Shown: positions 14,430-26,044 of the stretch, piece by piece | Layout of the letters: each line of letters starts with the position of its first letter | How positions within the stretch are numbered: the first letter of the stretch is position 1 | NCBI RefSeq assembly: GCF_014898055.3 | Contig: NW_023601433.1 | Span: 15,610,141-15,674,140 of the forward strand | DNA length: 64,000 bases | Direction of reading: 5' to 3' | From: Talpa occidentalis | Lineage: Eukaryota; Chordata; Mammalia; Eulipotyphla; Talpidae | The notes under the pieces: generated by a model | Databases searched by the model: none | What the model was told of the DNA's origin: nothing | What the model saw: only the letters and a program-made list of their open reading frames with translations | Program-made: the position numbers and the translations under genes

Positions 14430-14725
14430 CTGCTTAGGCCACCCCAACAAGATAGCACAGATGGATTACTTAAATAAAGGATATTCTTTTTCTCACAGAT
14501 CTGCGCCTGGGAGGTGGAAAATGAAGATGCTGGCAGCTTCAGTGGCTGCTGGGAGCTCGCTCCCCACCTGCAGCAATCAAGTCTCAACCTGTCCCCTCAG
14601 GGCTCAGCTCTCATCACCATATTCAACCTGACCTCCTTGTAGACTCATCTCCAAACACAGCCTCGAGGGGGTTAAGACTTCAGCACATAGATGTGGGCAG
14701 CACGATTCAGTCTAGATCACAATCA
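14430..14725 (+). repeat. Ancient mammalian interspersed repeat, family unassigned
   Basis: The stretch opens 'gatctgcttaggccacccc', continues with 'tctcacagatctg' and 'catctccaaacacagcc', and ends 'ggttaagacttcagcacatagatg..gcacgattcagtctagatcac'. I recognise this order of blocks from many mammalian genomes but cannot name the family safely. It has no coding potential. Confidence 0.5.
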
Positions 14726-15575
14726 CCACAAATTCTTAGTCTATTTTTTCACCAACTGTATTTTAAGTTGATTCCTTTGAAATGTTGCCTATAATTATTT
14801 GATCTTCAAAATGAGCAGTTTTATATGGTTCGGCCGCATCATTAGGCTAGTGTTTTCCTCTGCAGCTGATCATCCTTGGCCACAGTGAGGTTGTTTCTAT
14901 CGGGGGAGCCTGGGTACCAGTGTTGGAAGTAGAGGGCAAGTCTATACTCCCTCTATGCACATCCCCATGTTCAAAGAAGTTTGGAATTAAACAGAAAATG
15001 AAAACACAAATTCCATAGTAGGTTGAGCGACCATGGAAGAAAGGAAATGGTTTTATCCTGACATCTGAACAGGATACCCCACACTTATTTTTTTGTGTGC
15101 TCAGTCCCATAATAGTTTGGAGCCAGCCTGAGGGTCAGACAATAGAAATGTTCCAAGACATCTGCCTCCTGACTTACAGACCCTGTCCCTTTCACTTTGA
15201 GTTCTCTTGGGCTCTTATTCTATGCACTTATGTATCCCCAGAAGGGGAAAGAAAATGGCAGATGGTGGGTGAGAGGGTTTTTTGGTCAATCTGGAAAGGA
15301 TGCCCACCATTTCCCTCATATCCACTGGCTTGGATTCAGCTTCATGCCACCCTTGTCTGTGACCCGTGTGCAACCCACAAAAGAGGCAATGTTTGAAGGA
15401 AGGCTCATTTTTCCCAGATGACCACCTGCTTTCTGAATACCCATCTCAGCTCTTACCCTCATTTCTCCTAATTTCTTACTTCATCTTCCCCCCACAAGCA
15501 TGTAAATTTGGTGAGAGGAAAGGGTTTGTGTCTCTTTCTCAATGTTGCATCCACAGTGCCTAGAATCCAATTGCC

Positions 15576-15971
15576 TTATAAGGTGTTGGTTGTGAGGTAG
15601 TGGTCAAGCTTCATTCTTTTGCATGTAGCGACCCAGTTTTCCCAGCACCATTTATTGAACAAATTTTCTTTGCTCCAATGCATAGTCTTTGCTCCTTTGT
15701 CAAAGATTAGTTGATCATAAATCTGTGGGTTTATTTCTGGATTTTCTATTCGATTCCATTGGTCTGTATGTCTGTTCTTGTTCCAATACCATGCAGTTTT
15801 GATGATTATGGCTTTGTAGTATAGTTTGAAGTCTGGGAGTGTGATGCCTCCATTCCCTTCTTTTTTTTTCAGGAGAGCTTTGGCTATTCGGGGTTTTTTG
15901 TGATTCCATATGAATTTCATCAATAATTGTTCTATTTCTTTGAAGAATGACATTGAAATTTTGATTGGCAA
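15576..15971 (-). pseudogene. L1 ORF2 fragment (truncated, inverted)
   Basis: The antisense frame is open for 131 codons and reads as the part of L1 ORF2 just after the reverse transcriptase core. Recognisable stretches are '[16 protein letters not shown]', '[14 protein letters not shown]', '[16 protein letters not shown]' and 'NKWCWENW'. L1 ORF2 encodes the endonuclease/reverse transcriptase of LINE-1. This fragment lacks both catalytic domains and the C-terminal cysteine motif. Its last few residues come from flanking DNA, so it is dead. Confidence 0.92.
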
Positions 15972-16033
15972 AAGATGTTTATCAATTAAAAATTAAATCT
16001 TTATTTTGAAGAAAAAAAATAAGGTCTTGGTTG
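15578..16033 (+). mobile_element. Twin-primed L1 insertion with 15-bp TSDs
   Basis: Direct repeats ataaggtgttggttg (15,578-15,592) and ataaggtcttggttg (16,019-16,033) differ at one base and bracket the insert. Nearly all of the insert is ORF2 in antisense. It ends with a short AT-rich piece and a plus-strand A-run (16,012-16,019). An A-tail on the plus side of a minus-strand body is the mark of L1 twin priming (5' inversion), with little 3' sequence retained. Confidence 0.85.
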
Positions 16034-16414
16034 ACTGGCTGACTGAGTGACTTGATGAGCAGGTTCCAGCCCATTTTCTGCTGCCCACACAATGTTGATA
16101 CAAATCTCCATCTCATTGGATTCTGTCGACCCCCTTACTAAATTTCATCTACATAGCCAGCACAGTCTCTCTGTTCCTCAAACTTGTCTTCCTTCTTCTG
16201 ATCTATAAGAGCTTCTTAGGACTCCCATTTCTGTTCCAGAAACATACTGCAGGAAATGAAGTGGCAGATGCTTCCAAGAATTCGACATCTTCACCTTCAA
16301 AAGCACATTCATAAGAAAAGTGATGAAAGTATGGGAGACACCAGTTTGTAGGTGCATGAACTGGCATAAAGATTCAGGCTTTTATGACTTGCTGATAAAG
16401 TCAGAACATTTTTG

Positions 16415-16535
16415 TGTATCCACCACAATCCTGTGCTGCAGGAATTGTTACCCTCACATCATAAATACAGAAACCTGGGTTCTAAGAAGGCAGGGCACTT
16501 GTCCAGATTTAGATAAAAATTAAGTCATAGAGTAA
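16415..16535 (+). repeat. MIR relic
   Basis: The order 'ccacaatcctgtg..gaattgttaccctcacatcataaatacagaaacctgggttctaagaaggcagggcacttgtccag' follows the MIR body (tattatccccatttta..gatgaggaaactgag..aacttgcccaa). It is diverged, as expected for this old family. Confidence 0.55.
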
Positions 16536-16590
16536 AGCCATCTTCTCAGGAATGTCTCATTGTAAAGTGCATATCATTTATTCATTTGTG

Positions 16591-16918
16591 ATTCCACATT
16601 TTTTTTAAAAACACTTTTTTTTTAAGATTTATTTTTATTTATTTATACAAGCACTGGGTACAGTCAGAAGTGCTGGAGGGTGAGAGACTTCACCAGAGCC
16701 AGAGCAGGGAGAAGAACAGGCAGAAGGAACGAAGCACACTGCTGAGGGGAGCAGCGGGTGGCAGGAGAGGTCTGCGTGCCATGTGGGACCCTCCTCTGGT
16801 GCCTGGCCGGGGAGAAGCCCGGGATCGAAATCGAACTGGTGCTGCAAAGGCTGCGGACAGCTTTGTAACCCAGCGCTCAACCGCTGTGCCACCAGGGAGG
16901 CCCCAATTCAACATTTTT
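16591..16918 (-). mobile_element. tRNA-derived SINE, subfamily I
   Basis: The minus-strand element spans about 16,604-16,905 and carries the subfamily I 3' end (caagcactgggtacagtcag). Flanking 13-bp repeats attccacattttt and attcaacattttt differ at one base. It lies 148 bp (TSD to TSD about 135 bp) from the plus-strand copy at 17,067, so the two would form a foldback pair if transcribed together. Confidence 0.92.
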
Positions 16919-17053
16919 GAATGAATGATGGAGAGAGACATAAAACATATTTAGATATATAAAAAGCATGGACAAAGCAGTAGGCAATCCTCCACAGTAA
17001 AAACTGTACAAGGCGGCTTTTTGGTTGAAAATGAACTTGAATATTCCTATTAC

Positions 17054-17349
17054 TATCAATTTCCTGGGCCCTCCCTAGTGGCACAGGGGTTGAAATCTCA
17101 GCACTGTCAAGCTATTGCCAGCCACTGTGGCATGAGTTCCGTCTCCAGCCAGGGAGCTGACCCACATGGTGCAGCAGACCTCTCCTGTCTCACCCGCTGC
17201 TCCCCTCAGCAGTGAATTTCAGTAGATCTACCTGTTCTGGTCCCCACTCTGTCCCTGGTGAATCCTCCCATGCTCTGCACCCTTGGCCTACACCCCAGGT
17301 CTTATATGCATAAGTAAAATAAATCTTTAAAAAATATATCAATTTCCTG
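17054..17349 (+). mobile_element. tRNA-derived SINE, subfamily II
   Basis: The element spans 17,067-17,336. It begins 'ggccctccctagtggcacaggggttg' with a degraded A box and ends in an ataaatctttaaaaaa tail. Perfect 13-bp TSDs (tatcaatttcctg) sit at 17,054-17,066 and 17,337-17,349. Confidence 0.95.
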
Positions 17350-18530
17350 ATTACTTGACTTCATTAATGGGTTTTTCAGTAAAGGGAGAAGTAGAAGATA
17401 TTTGCTCTCAAGTGACCCCCTCCCCACGAAATCTCCAGCCTCCCACATTACCTTCTGAGCCTCACAGAGCATTTTCCCCTCCAGGGACAGATTTTTTAAG
17501 GCAGGCGGAATGCTCTCCATCAAGGCATTTGGACACACAAATGTTTAAATTATGGCATGTAGGTCACTTACAAAAAGAGGACAACTATTTCTGGTAACAT
17601 TTTTAAATTTATTGTGATGAGTCAAGGCTAATGCAAGGTGAACCCCTCCTTTTACCATCATCTGCACAGCTACATTAGCTCATCCATGTATTAAAAAATG
17701 GGTCTCTGGACAGTAAGTTGGCAATTTGGCAAATTGCTCATGTATAATGCAATATAAGACAGTCTAGTTTCAACTCAAACTGATTCCAGCTAGACTTTTC
17801 ATGAATGATTTTGATTTTATCATAAAATATCATGTGTTTATTCAAAATGGGAATGAAAAAAATTCCAGCTATCTAATAATTTTTATTACTACTAGCTCAA
17901 TTTTTTTTATTGTCACATGAAAAGAGCTTACTTTTCACTGGATGGATTAATTATGGGTTTTTTGTTTCCTGAAAAACAAACACATTCATCTAGGATGCTG
18001 ACTTTATTTGGCTCTTTTCATGCCATGTGCTTTATCAACCTCTGCATCTATGAGATGGATGGGTTCTAAGTCCCTTGGGACAAAGGATTGCTCTTAAATT
18101 TGTGTGCACAACTGTTTATTCACCAGAATCTTTCCCACTCAGGAGCATTTACATTTAAACCATTGTTTTGAAGAAACTTTATGTTAATGAATCCCATTTT
18201 CTCACTTCTTTTTTTCATAATTAATGAGGTATATTTTTTAGAATAATGTTATGTTTGCGGAAGAGTTGAGCAGGTAGCACAGAGAGATCCCATGTATCAG
18301 TCCCCTTGAGCCCTCTCCTTCTTCCAGTTACCTCTATTATTAATATCTTGCATTAGTGTAGTACCTTTGCTATCATTGGTGATCCAATATTAATACATTA
18401 TTAATCATTAAACCCTGTAGTTTATTTTACATTATGGCTCACTCTTTTGTGTTGTACAGTTCTGAGTTTTGACAAATGCATAATGTCATCTATCCACCAT
18501 TATAATATGCAGAATAGTTTCACTGTCAAA
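17350..18530. other. Unassigned gene-free stretch
   Basis: No gene, clear repeat or RNA is recognisable. The sequence is AT-rich. The segment at 18,215-18,470 (around 'gaataatgttatgtttgcggaag' and 'cccatgtatcag.ccccttgagccctc') resembles an old L1 3' region but is too diverged to call. Confidence 0.5.
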
Positions 18531-18543
18531 AACTTCCCTGGCA

Positions 18544-18812
18544 GGGGCCTCCCTGGTGGTGCGGGGGTTAAAGACAGCACTATCAAGCAGCCACTGCAGC
18601 ATGAGTTCATTCACTGGCCGGCCAGGGAGAAACCCACATGGCGCAGCAGACCTCTCCTGTCTCTCCCTCTGCTCCCCACAGCAGTGTCTTTCAGTCAGTC
18701 TGCCTGTTCTGTTCCCTGCTCTGTCTCTGGTGAATCCTCTCACCCCCTGCACCTGTGGTCTACACCAAAGTTCTTGTATGCATAAATAAATAAATCTTTA
18801 AAAAAAAAAACC
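18544..18812 (+). mobile_element. tRNA-derived SINE, subfamily II
   Basis: The head 'gggcctccctggtggtgc' and the tail 'gcataaataaataaatcttt' plus A-run are well preserved. Possible imperfect TSDs aaaacttccctggc and aaaactcccctagg flank it. It is the left arm of an inverted pair with the minus-strand copy at 19,024-19,280. Confidence 0.92.
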
Positions 18813-19012
18813 CTGAAAACTCCCCTAGGTCTTCAACCCTTCTCTCCTCCCACTGTTAGTTTTTTTTCTCTTTTCTCTGTATGCACCCAAGTTTGCATTG
18901 AATTTTCATTTGAATTTTAAACAGGTCTGGCATATTATAAGTGCTGATCCCATTTTATTTTCTTGTAAAGTTAATTTCCCTTTCCAGTTTCATTCATTAT
19001 TCGTTCATATAT

Positions 19013-19291
19013 TTATTGACAAATTTTTCTTTTTTTCAAATTAATTTTTGCATAGAAGAACTGGGGTATAGGCCAGAGATGCAGGGGGTAGAAGGATTCA
19101 CCAGAGACAGAGTGGGGAGCAGAACAGGCAGGTCTATTGAAATACACTGTTAAGGGGAGCAGCAGGCTAGACAGGAGAGGTCTGTTACAACCTATGTGGG
19201 TTAACTCCCTGGCCAGGGATTGAACTCAGGCCTTAGTGGTGATAGCACAGATATTAACCTCTAGGCCACCAGAGAGGCCCTTATTGACAAA
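19013..19291 (-). mobile_element. tRNA-derived SINE, subfamily II, inside an older repeat
   Basis: The element covers 19,024-19,280. Perfect 11-bp TSDs (ttattgacaaa) lie at 19,013-19,023 and 19,281-19,291. Sequence before (cattcattattcgttcatatatttattgac) and after (acttctatggagcatttgctttggagcaggg) joins into a commonplace ancient mammalian repeat, so the SINE is younger than that repeat. Confidence 0.93.
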
Positions 19292-19380
19292 CTTCTATGG
19301 AGCATTTGCTTTGGAGCAGGGATATTATTTGTATTGAGGTTATAGTAAAAAATGAGACAGATCCACTCTGCCCTTACAGA

Positions 19381-20743
19381 TGATTCATGATTCATGATTC
19401 TATTTCCTTAAAACTACAGTAGGAGAAAAGCCTCTATGTGCCATTCCAGGGTGAGAGGTAATTAAATCCCCTTTTTTGAGGTGTTGCTAAAAGCAAGTGT
19501 TTGCTTTGGCACCTAAGAGGATATGGGCTTGATACTGTATTTGGATGACTAAGGCAGCAGCTGGTATAAGAATTTAGCAACACCAACTTTTTGGATATGA
19601 GCCCCTGGGAAGGAAGACTCTCATGTCTACGTTCCTCCCATTTCATCCATACTGAGTTCTTCACAAATTCAGAATTCAGAGGTAGGTGTGGTTACACCTA
19701 CCTCCCTCATCTACCACCAAGGCCCATCCCCAAGAGAGCACTGTGGGCCCATTTATCACCCAGAATCATTGTCACATGACAGGCAATGAGGAGGGACTTC
19801 ATGGGACTTCTAAATCCATAGGTGTTTAGAATGAAAGCACATCTCTCTTCATTAAGACCTTCCAGAAGGCAGTAACTGCCAGCTTCCAGCTTGTTTATTG
19901 AAAGTCTTGTAAGGATAATGATGATCATAATGACACAAAAAGAGAGGAGATGACTACATTCACTTTAAACCATTTCTCTCTGAGAAATAAATGATTTCCA
20001 AAAGGATACATTTTCCTCCCATTATTATATGTGAAAAAATGACTACATTCATTTCTATTATTTTGTTCTGAGTTTTCTTCAAAATTTCAGGGGTCAGGGG
20101 AAACCTCTGAATTCTTCAGGGAGAGGTAAGAGAGGACTGGAGTGAACTATGGAGACACAAAATTTTTGGAGGCAGGAATGACATTGAGAAGATAGTGTGT
20201 CTTATGGACATATAGCACCACTGAGTGGGAGCTATCCTATAACTCCTTGCACCACCAGGGAACCCCCCATTTGTACTGATTCTTAAATGCATGACAATAT
20301 CCTAATCTAATATCCTAATATTTTCTGGCATAATTCTTGATTTTAATTGCAGGGAACCTGGCCATTATATTTTGAGCCTAATGAACCATGTACATTCTAC
20401 GGTATTTAGCATTTTAGTGCTGACCCTAAACTATCTGAAGAACTTGGTAGGCCGATATAAGGCTATTGTGATCAAAAGCATATGTCAGTCTTTGCAGGGT
20501 TTCTCTCTTGCCACAGGAATCTACCCTTCAGTTCCAGAATATGCTCTCCATTGCTGCACTAGTAGAACTTTGCTTGATGTTTCATCTGCTTAGTATCCCT
20601 TTTTTTATTAGGATGTTATTATCCAAAAATAATACCTACCAAAACTCCCTACCTTCAGAATTATGTTCTTTCACTGTCAATGGGCCAATAGTGAAATTAC
20701 TGAATTAACTGTTATCCTCTGATCCCATATGTGCTCAGTTTTA
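19381..20743. other. Unassigned gene-free stretch
   Basis: No gene supported. A possible 5' relic of a tRNA-derived SINE (ccttgcaccaccagggaacccc) lies near 20,246-20,268 in minus orientation without a recognisable body. Confidence 0.5.
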
Positions 20744-20938
20744 AGTTGTTGGTTCTTAACTGTGACGCCCATTAGAATGACCAGGAAAAATTTAAAATAC
20801 ACAGTTGACTGGGTCAAACCCCAGACCAAATGAATCAGACTCTCTGGAGGCAAGAACAAGGCAGTGATATTAAAACAAAACAAAACACCAAATAACCTCT
20901 CTGAGTGATGATAATGTGCGTCCAGGTCAAGATTAGTC
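20744..20938 (+). mobile_element. MER5A-like hAT-Charlie relic
   Basis: The block order matches MER5A: 'ttggttcttaactgtga', 'cattagaatgaccaggaa', 'aaaatacacagttgactgggtc', 'ccagaccaaatgaatcagactctctgg', 'gtgatgataatgtgcgtccagg'. These are diagnostic for this non-autonomous DNA transposon. The copy is old. Confidence 0.75.
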
Positions 20939-21607
20939 ATCATGTGAAGAGGCCAAATGTCAACACCAGTGCAGCCTATTTAGCTGTGAACAAGGACAAT
21001 TTAACCCACTGCTTCTTTAAAAACCCTTACAACACAGTCAATGATGAGAGCCATTTGTCCCAAGGCAGAACAAGCGCATACAATACAATCTGTTAATGTT
21101 TCTGAAATAAACATAAAATCCTCCTGGTGCCAGGTTAGGATGCTTTTCATGTGTAAAGGTCATCTAACCAATTTGTGGGTTTGGGCTTTAGAAGTATACA
21201 TCAGAGTCTGGAAGGTTAGAACCAAAAATCTGCTCACAGCTGAATGTTGTGAAAAAATTAGCTCATCTGAACACAGAAATGAGGATAAGGCTTGGTTGTG
21301 TTAGGACCAGGCATTTAGATATAGGATCTGGAACTGGAAGATCAGTTCAAGGTGGGAAGGTAAAGGAGGGTGTGGAGACCAATACTCTAACATCCTAGCT
21401 GTTACAGAGCATATCTAGCTCATGTATTTCTTTCCTATAAGCTGACATCATGAATAAGGAGATCCAGGAGAGGCATGTGAGTAGTGGAGATCGAAGCAGC
21501 AGACAAGCCAAGGTTCCCGCTGGGAAGCAACTCCCATATAAGTAAGATTAGGAGCAACTCTAGAAGACCTGACTCCCCCAAATCCTTTCCATGGAAGGAC
21601 TGGCTTT

Positions 21608-21712
21608 GAGAGCAGAGCTGCCAGATAAAATACAAGATAACCAGTTAAATCTGATTTTCAGATAAACAACATTTTTTTAAGTATAAGTATGTCCCCAATA
21701 TTGCATGGAATC
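21608..21712 (+). repeat. Ancient interspersed repeat R2, copy 1
   Basis: The stretch 'gctgccagataaaatacaagataaccag..' through 'aagtatgtccccaatattgcatgg' aligns to the reverse complement of 52,470-52,562. It is a widespread ancient mammalian sequence whose family I cannot name with certainty. Confidence 0.6.
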
Positions 21713-22157
21713 AGCTGGCAGGCTTGGGTAGCTTGTGGGACAGGAGGAACTGTTCAGCTAAAACACTTCTGATGGCCAATTCCTTCTTGCAGAGAATACC
21801 CTTCCTCTTCTTGTGTGTCCCACGTCCAGCTGGCTGTACCATCACCCAGTTGACTCCCATTAAATCAATTGAAATATTATGGGAATGTTGTTAAGAACAG
21901 ATGGGCTTGAACACTTTGTTGTGAGAGTCTAGATTCAGTTTCTCTGTGAAGGAAAGCCTGGATATGAGCTGAAATCGATCTGGCTGAGTGTCTAAAATTT
22001 ACTTAAGCAAATTTTTATAATACTAAAAAAACCTTAAAAATTCATTTAATTGATTTTTGTCCTGAATTTTCCATGTGTTAATATAAAGAGAGATTACTCT
22101 GAATGATGTATTCTTTATTATAATAGTAGATTAGCCTTTTAAACTTGAGGTCTCTTT

Positions 22158-22202
22158 AATCAATAGAAATTGGCAGAAATGGCTTTTCACTTTCTATTGA
22201 TT
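22158..22202. repeat. 12-bp perfect inverted repeat, 21-nt spacer
   Basis: The arms aatcaatagaaa (22,158-22,169) and tttctattgatt (22,191-22,202) are exact reverse complements. RNA from either strand could form a short hairpin. The stem is too short for a typical microRNA precursor. Confidence 0.8.
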
Positions 22203-23650
22203 TAGCATTCTAATTGCTATCTAATCAAAGCTCTAGAGAGTCGTATTTTAACTCCTTTGGTTATTTATGAGTAAATCACTAGCTTCTTGGAGAAATATTG
22301 GCACCAGAAACATAGGAAGGTAAAATGTGAACTTGGGATCCTGTGATCTAGAAAAAGAGCATTCAGATACCGAGGCCATTTCCAAGGCACACAGTGTCTT
22401 ATCATAGTAGGACAGAGAGTGTTTAAGCAATGACTTACACAGGCTCATGGAACTCAGAGAACAGAAAATTAATGTCTTCATTTTGCTTTCTAGCATAAAC
22501 TATCTATGAGGTAACCAAATAACCCCAGAAGATGAAAGATTTTATGCAATATGAGAAAACAACTAATAATAACTGGAATGAAAGACATGATAGAATTACA
22601 AAAATCATCATTAGGTCATCTATATCATTCATGGAACCCTGAGTATTTGCATAATGCTGATACAATTCCACAAAGACTAGCTTCGAGGAGAGATGGGGGG
22701 AAACCCTAACTGTACTTGAACAGGTCATACTGTTATCACCCTAATTCAGTTGCCAATTTCCCATCACTAGCCATTGGTCAACCAGATGCCTTACTCATGA
22801 TGTGATATAATACACAATATACAACATCATGGAGAACAAATGTGTGTCAATCATGTTTTGCATGAATTTGTCGGACTTTCAGATCAGTGTGTAGAAACTA
22901 CAGGAGGGAAAAGACTAAACTGAGAAAGACTATCAACACATAACCCGATAAACCCATAGTATTTTACTGAGGATGTCTAGCTTGTGACTAGTTTTATCTT
23001 TAAGTCAGTGTGATGAATAAAGATGGGAGACATGTGTATAGTACTGGATCAAAGAAAGAGAAATGTAATAGCCATCATCATCAAATTCAATGTGTAGTTA
23101 TGAATTTGACTCCTGATCAGGACAAAATAAGAAAATATTTTCCAGATAAAATTAGGAAATTTGATATTGAATGGGATAATATTTTGACATAGCAAGATGT
23201 ACATCGTTAGACTAAAAGCATTTACAGGATGACCTCATTTTGGTAACAGATGCACACGTGCAAAGAAAAAGATCTTGAGGCACCCATTGGAACTTGGCTG
23301 GCAGAACAGACCATCGTCGTTTTCTTAGTTTCTTTGATCTGTTTTCTAACTTTATGTAGATATCACATAGCTTTTGAAATGACCAAAACTTATTTTTAAT
23401 TAAATAACACAAATATTTCTGGTAAACACACAGTCACATTTTTAATAACATTAATTACTGGATTTTGCCTTTGAGATGTTGAGATTTTGAACTGAATGCA
23501 TTCTCCTTAGAGTTTCTGAATGGCTCCAATAACATGATTCCCCTCCTTTTGATTTCACATGGTTTGCCAACCTAGCCTGGAAGAAATCCTTTCTAAATCC
23601 CTTGAGAAAATTCTATTTTCACTGAACTTTTGATCTTACCAGAAGTAATA

Positions 23651-23685
23651 TTTGTAAAGAGAAGCCTACTGCTTCTCTTTACAAA
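23651..23685. repeat. 15-bp perfect inverted repeat with 5-nt loop
   Basis: The arms tttgtaaagagaagc (23,651-23,665) and gcttctctttacaaa (23,671-23,685) are exact reverse complements around the loop ctact. The surrounding DNA is not itself a recognised repeat. It is either a template-switch (quasi-palindrome) mutation product or a functional hairpin, and sequence alone does not decide between them. Confidence 0.9.
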
Positions 23686-24821
23686 TTCAGTCTGATGTTA
23701 CATCAAAGAAATTCAGATAAACACAGGGGCAATAAGTTTCAAGTTCAAGATAAATTCCTAATTTAAATTTCTGAGGAAGTGTTTGAAGTTTTTATGTAAC
23801 TATAACAGTAACATCAGGAAAATAATAAAAGATAAGCTTACAAGCAACAGCAACAAAAATTAGTAAAAGTGCTAAAACCTCAATGAGTTTTATTCATGTG
23901 TTTAATAATAATAAAACGAGTCAAGGAATAATGGAATTTATTCCAAAATATGTTTTAAAATAAATGTACAAATTTTCATGAATTGTTACTCTTTTCTAGT
24001 GTCTATATAACCAATATTTTGTTTTTTTCCAACAATATCTATCATATGGCCTTGCAGAAAATGATATTCAACACATAGTAAGTGACTATTTGCACGTCTC
24101 CCAACTGAACAAAGAGAATTTCCCCTGCTGCATACTAAAGCTATTTTTACCCAGCTGTTTGAAAATGAAAAAGTATAGTTAGATAGTGCTTGTGGCTAAA
24201 AACAGCTCGTGATAACTTTCACTTTTTTGATGAATTCACCGTATGATGTACTTCTTTGGGTAACACACAGATAGCAGATAAATGTAAACTTACAGATATC
24301 TAATTCCTGTAGTATAAAGTACTATTTCTAAGTTCACAATACCTTATACAAAGCTATTAGAGTCAGATATGTTTGGAAATTAGAATATTTTGAGCTTAAT
24401 AAGTAACTTGGTACAGCAGTGTTTAAGAGAGGACTATGTAATCAAACATATTAATGTTTCTGCAGTGAAATGTAGAAATATCCAAAGCATAATAAAGTCT
24501 ACAAATAGCTTATTAGTTCAGATCAGGTTTCACTGGTGCTTGAGTTTTGATGCCAAATTTCACACAAATTTGGGTTTTCAGAGCTTTGAAGTTTTCAGAA
24601 TTGCAGATAAGTACTATTGATGGTAAGGTAGACTAGCATCATTAATCAATAATCAGTTATAAAGTAAATTGTATTCACTTTTTAATGGAAGCATACAGAG
24701 TCATTTTCTCAGTGCTGAGACAAAATTCTTATAGAAGATGCTTTAAATATTCCATTGTCTGGATAATAAGTGGATTCTTTCAGAGTTGATGTTTGTATTA
24801 TATTTTACTTCTTGAGAAGAC

Positions 24822-25045
24822 TGAGAGGGATAATGTAATAACTATAATAAAGAAAAATCAAAATCAACAAGCAACTATAAACCAGAGACACACTACGAGG
24901 GCGGGGGGTAGGGGAGAGGAGGAATTGGGTCAAGATAAGGGGGTACAATTGTATGGGGAATATAACCAAGATGAAAATGCATACATGCAAAAATGAAAAA
25001 TGATGTAAGAAATATATGAAAAATTTTAAAAAATTAAAAAAAAGA
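24822..25045 (+). mobile_element. 5'-truncated L1 3' end
   Basis: The stretch matches the 3' untranslated region of the L1 at 61,540-61,740. Shared blocks are 'caaaatcaaca', 'aaccagagacac', a G-rich run, 'aaaataaggggg/aagataagggggt' and 'caattgtatggggaatata'. It ends in an A-rich tail near 25,018-25,045. Only the terminal 220 bp or so was inserted. Confidence 0.8.
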
Positions 25046-25351
25046 ATTCTAACCCCAAATTCTCAATATATCACAAACTACCCACTAGTGTCCTGGCACA
25101 GAGGAAAGATGGGTGGGCTTTTTGACCTGAAGATTATTCCACTAGTCAGAGTCTCATTACCCTTTGGTAGCAAATGTACAAATTGTCTAATCATGAGTAA
25201 GTAGAAAATTTATGTCATATAAGAATAATTAAAGTAAATTACTGCTTCAGACAATGAATGGTTTGCAACATCTTTGAGGAATACAGTAACAGTAAAAGGA
25301 GCCAATGTGCAGAAAGTCATATTTTAAATAAATATCAGTTTATTTTATTTA

Positions 25352-25616
25352 TTTTTAAAAGATTTATTTATTTATTTATACAAGCACTGGGTACAGTCAG
25401 AAGTGCGGGAGGGTGAGAGAATTCACCAGAGCCAGAGCGGGGAACAGAACAGGCAGAAGGACCAAAGTACACTTCTGAGGGGAGCAGCAGGCATGGCAGG
25501 AGGGGTCTGTGCGCCTTGTGGAACCCTCGCCCATGGCCGGGGATTGAACCGGCACTGCAGAGGCTGCAGACAGCTTCGCAGCTCAGTGCTCAACCGTTAC
25601 GCCACCAGGGAGGCCC
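25352..25616 (-). mobile_element. tRNA-derived SINE, subfamily I
   Basis: The minus-strand copy starts with a tttatttatttatacaagcactgggtacag 3' end and finishes 'gccaccagggaggccc'. The B box region reads 'ggattgaacc' in antisense. Candidate direct repeats around 'cagtttattt/cagtgtttaattt' are unconvincing. Confidence 0.92.
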
Positions 25617-25664
25617 AGACAGTGTTTAATTTATTTTTCAGCAGTTATTGATTGGGAGCAAGCA

Positions 25665-25790
25665 GCTACCTTTCAGTTTTCTGTAAAGTGAGATAATAAC
25701 CATTTGAACCTCATAGGGTTGTTTAACAGATTAAATGAGTTAATATATGTGACTATAGTTTGTAAACTTTCAAGTGTTGAAAACTGTTTG
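25665..25790 (-). repeat. MIR relic, minus strand
   Basis: The text 'cagttttctgtaaagtgagataataacca..gaacctcatagggttgtttaacagattaaatgagttaatatatgtgac' is the classic antisense MIR signature (cagtttcctcatctgtaaaatgggg..tcatagggttgttgtgaggattaaatgagttaata). Confidence 0.75.
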
Positions 25791-26044
25791 TATATCTATT
25801 TACTTATTATTTTCCACTCAGACTTTAAAACATCAGAACAGTAATGGGGTAGCCTTCTGATACCCTCTTTTCTTTGTGTATCATCAACCTCTTCAATTAT
25901 GTCCAATTCAGATTTCTGATTCATTTGCCAACAAAATTCTTCCATTTTAGTGTTAACCAATGTCTTTGTGAAGAATTTTACACAAATTAAGATTCACAGA
26001 AAATGTAGAATCATATGTCCCTCTTTATTAAAAACCACTAGCAA

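Larger units (their letters stand above)
21713..24790. other. Gene-free stretch with two inverted repeats
   Basis: No gene supported in about 3 kb of AT-rich DNA. The notable structures are the inverted repeats at 22,158-22,202 and 23,651-23,685, listed separately. Confidence 0.6.
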
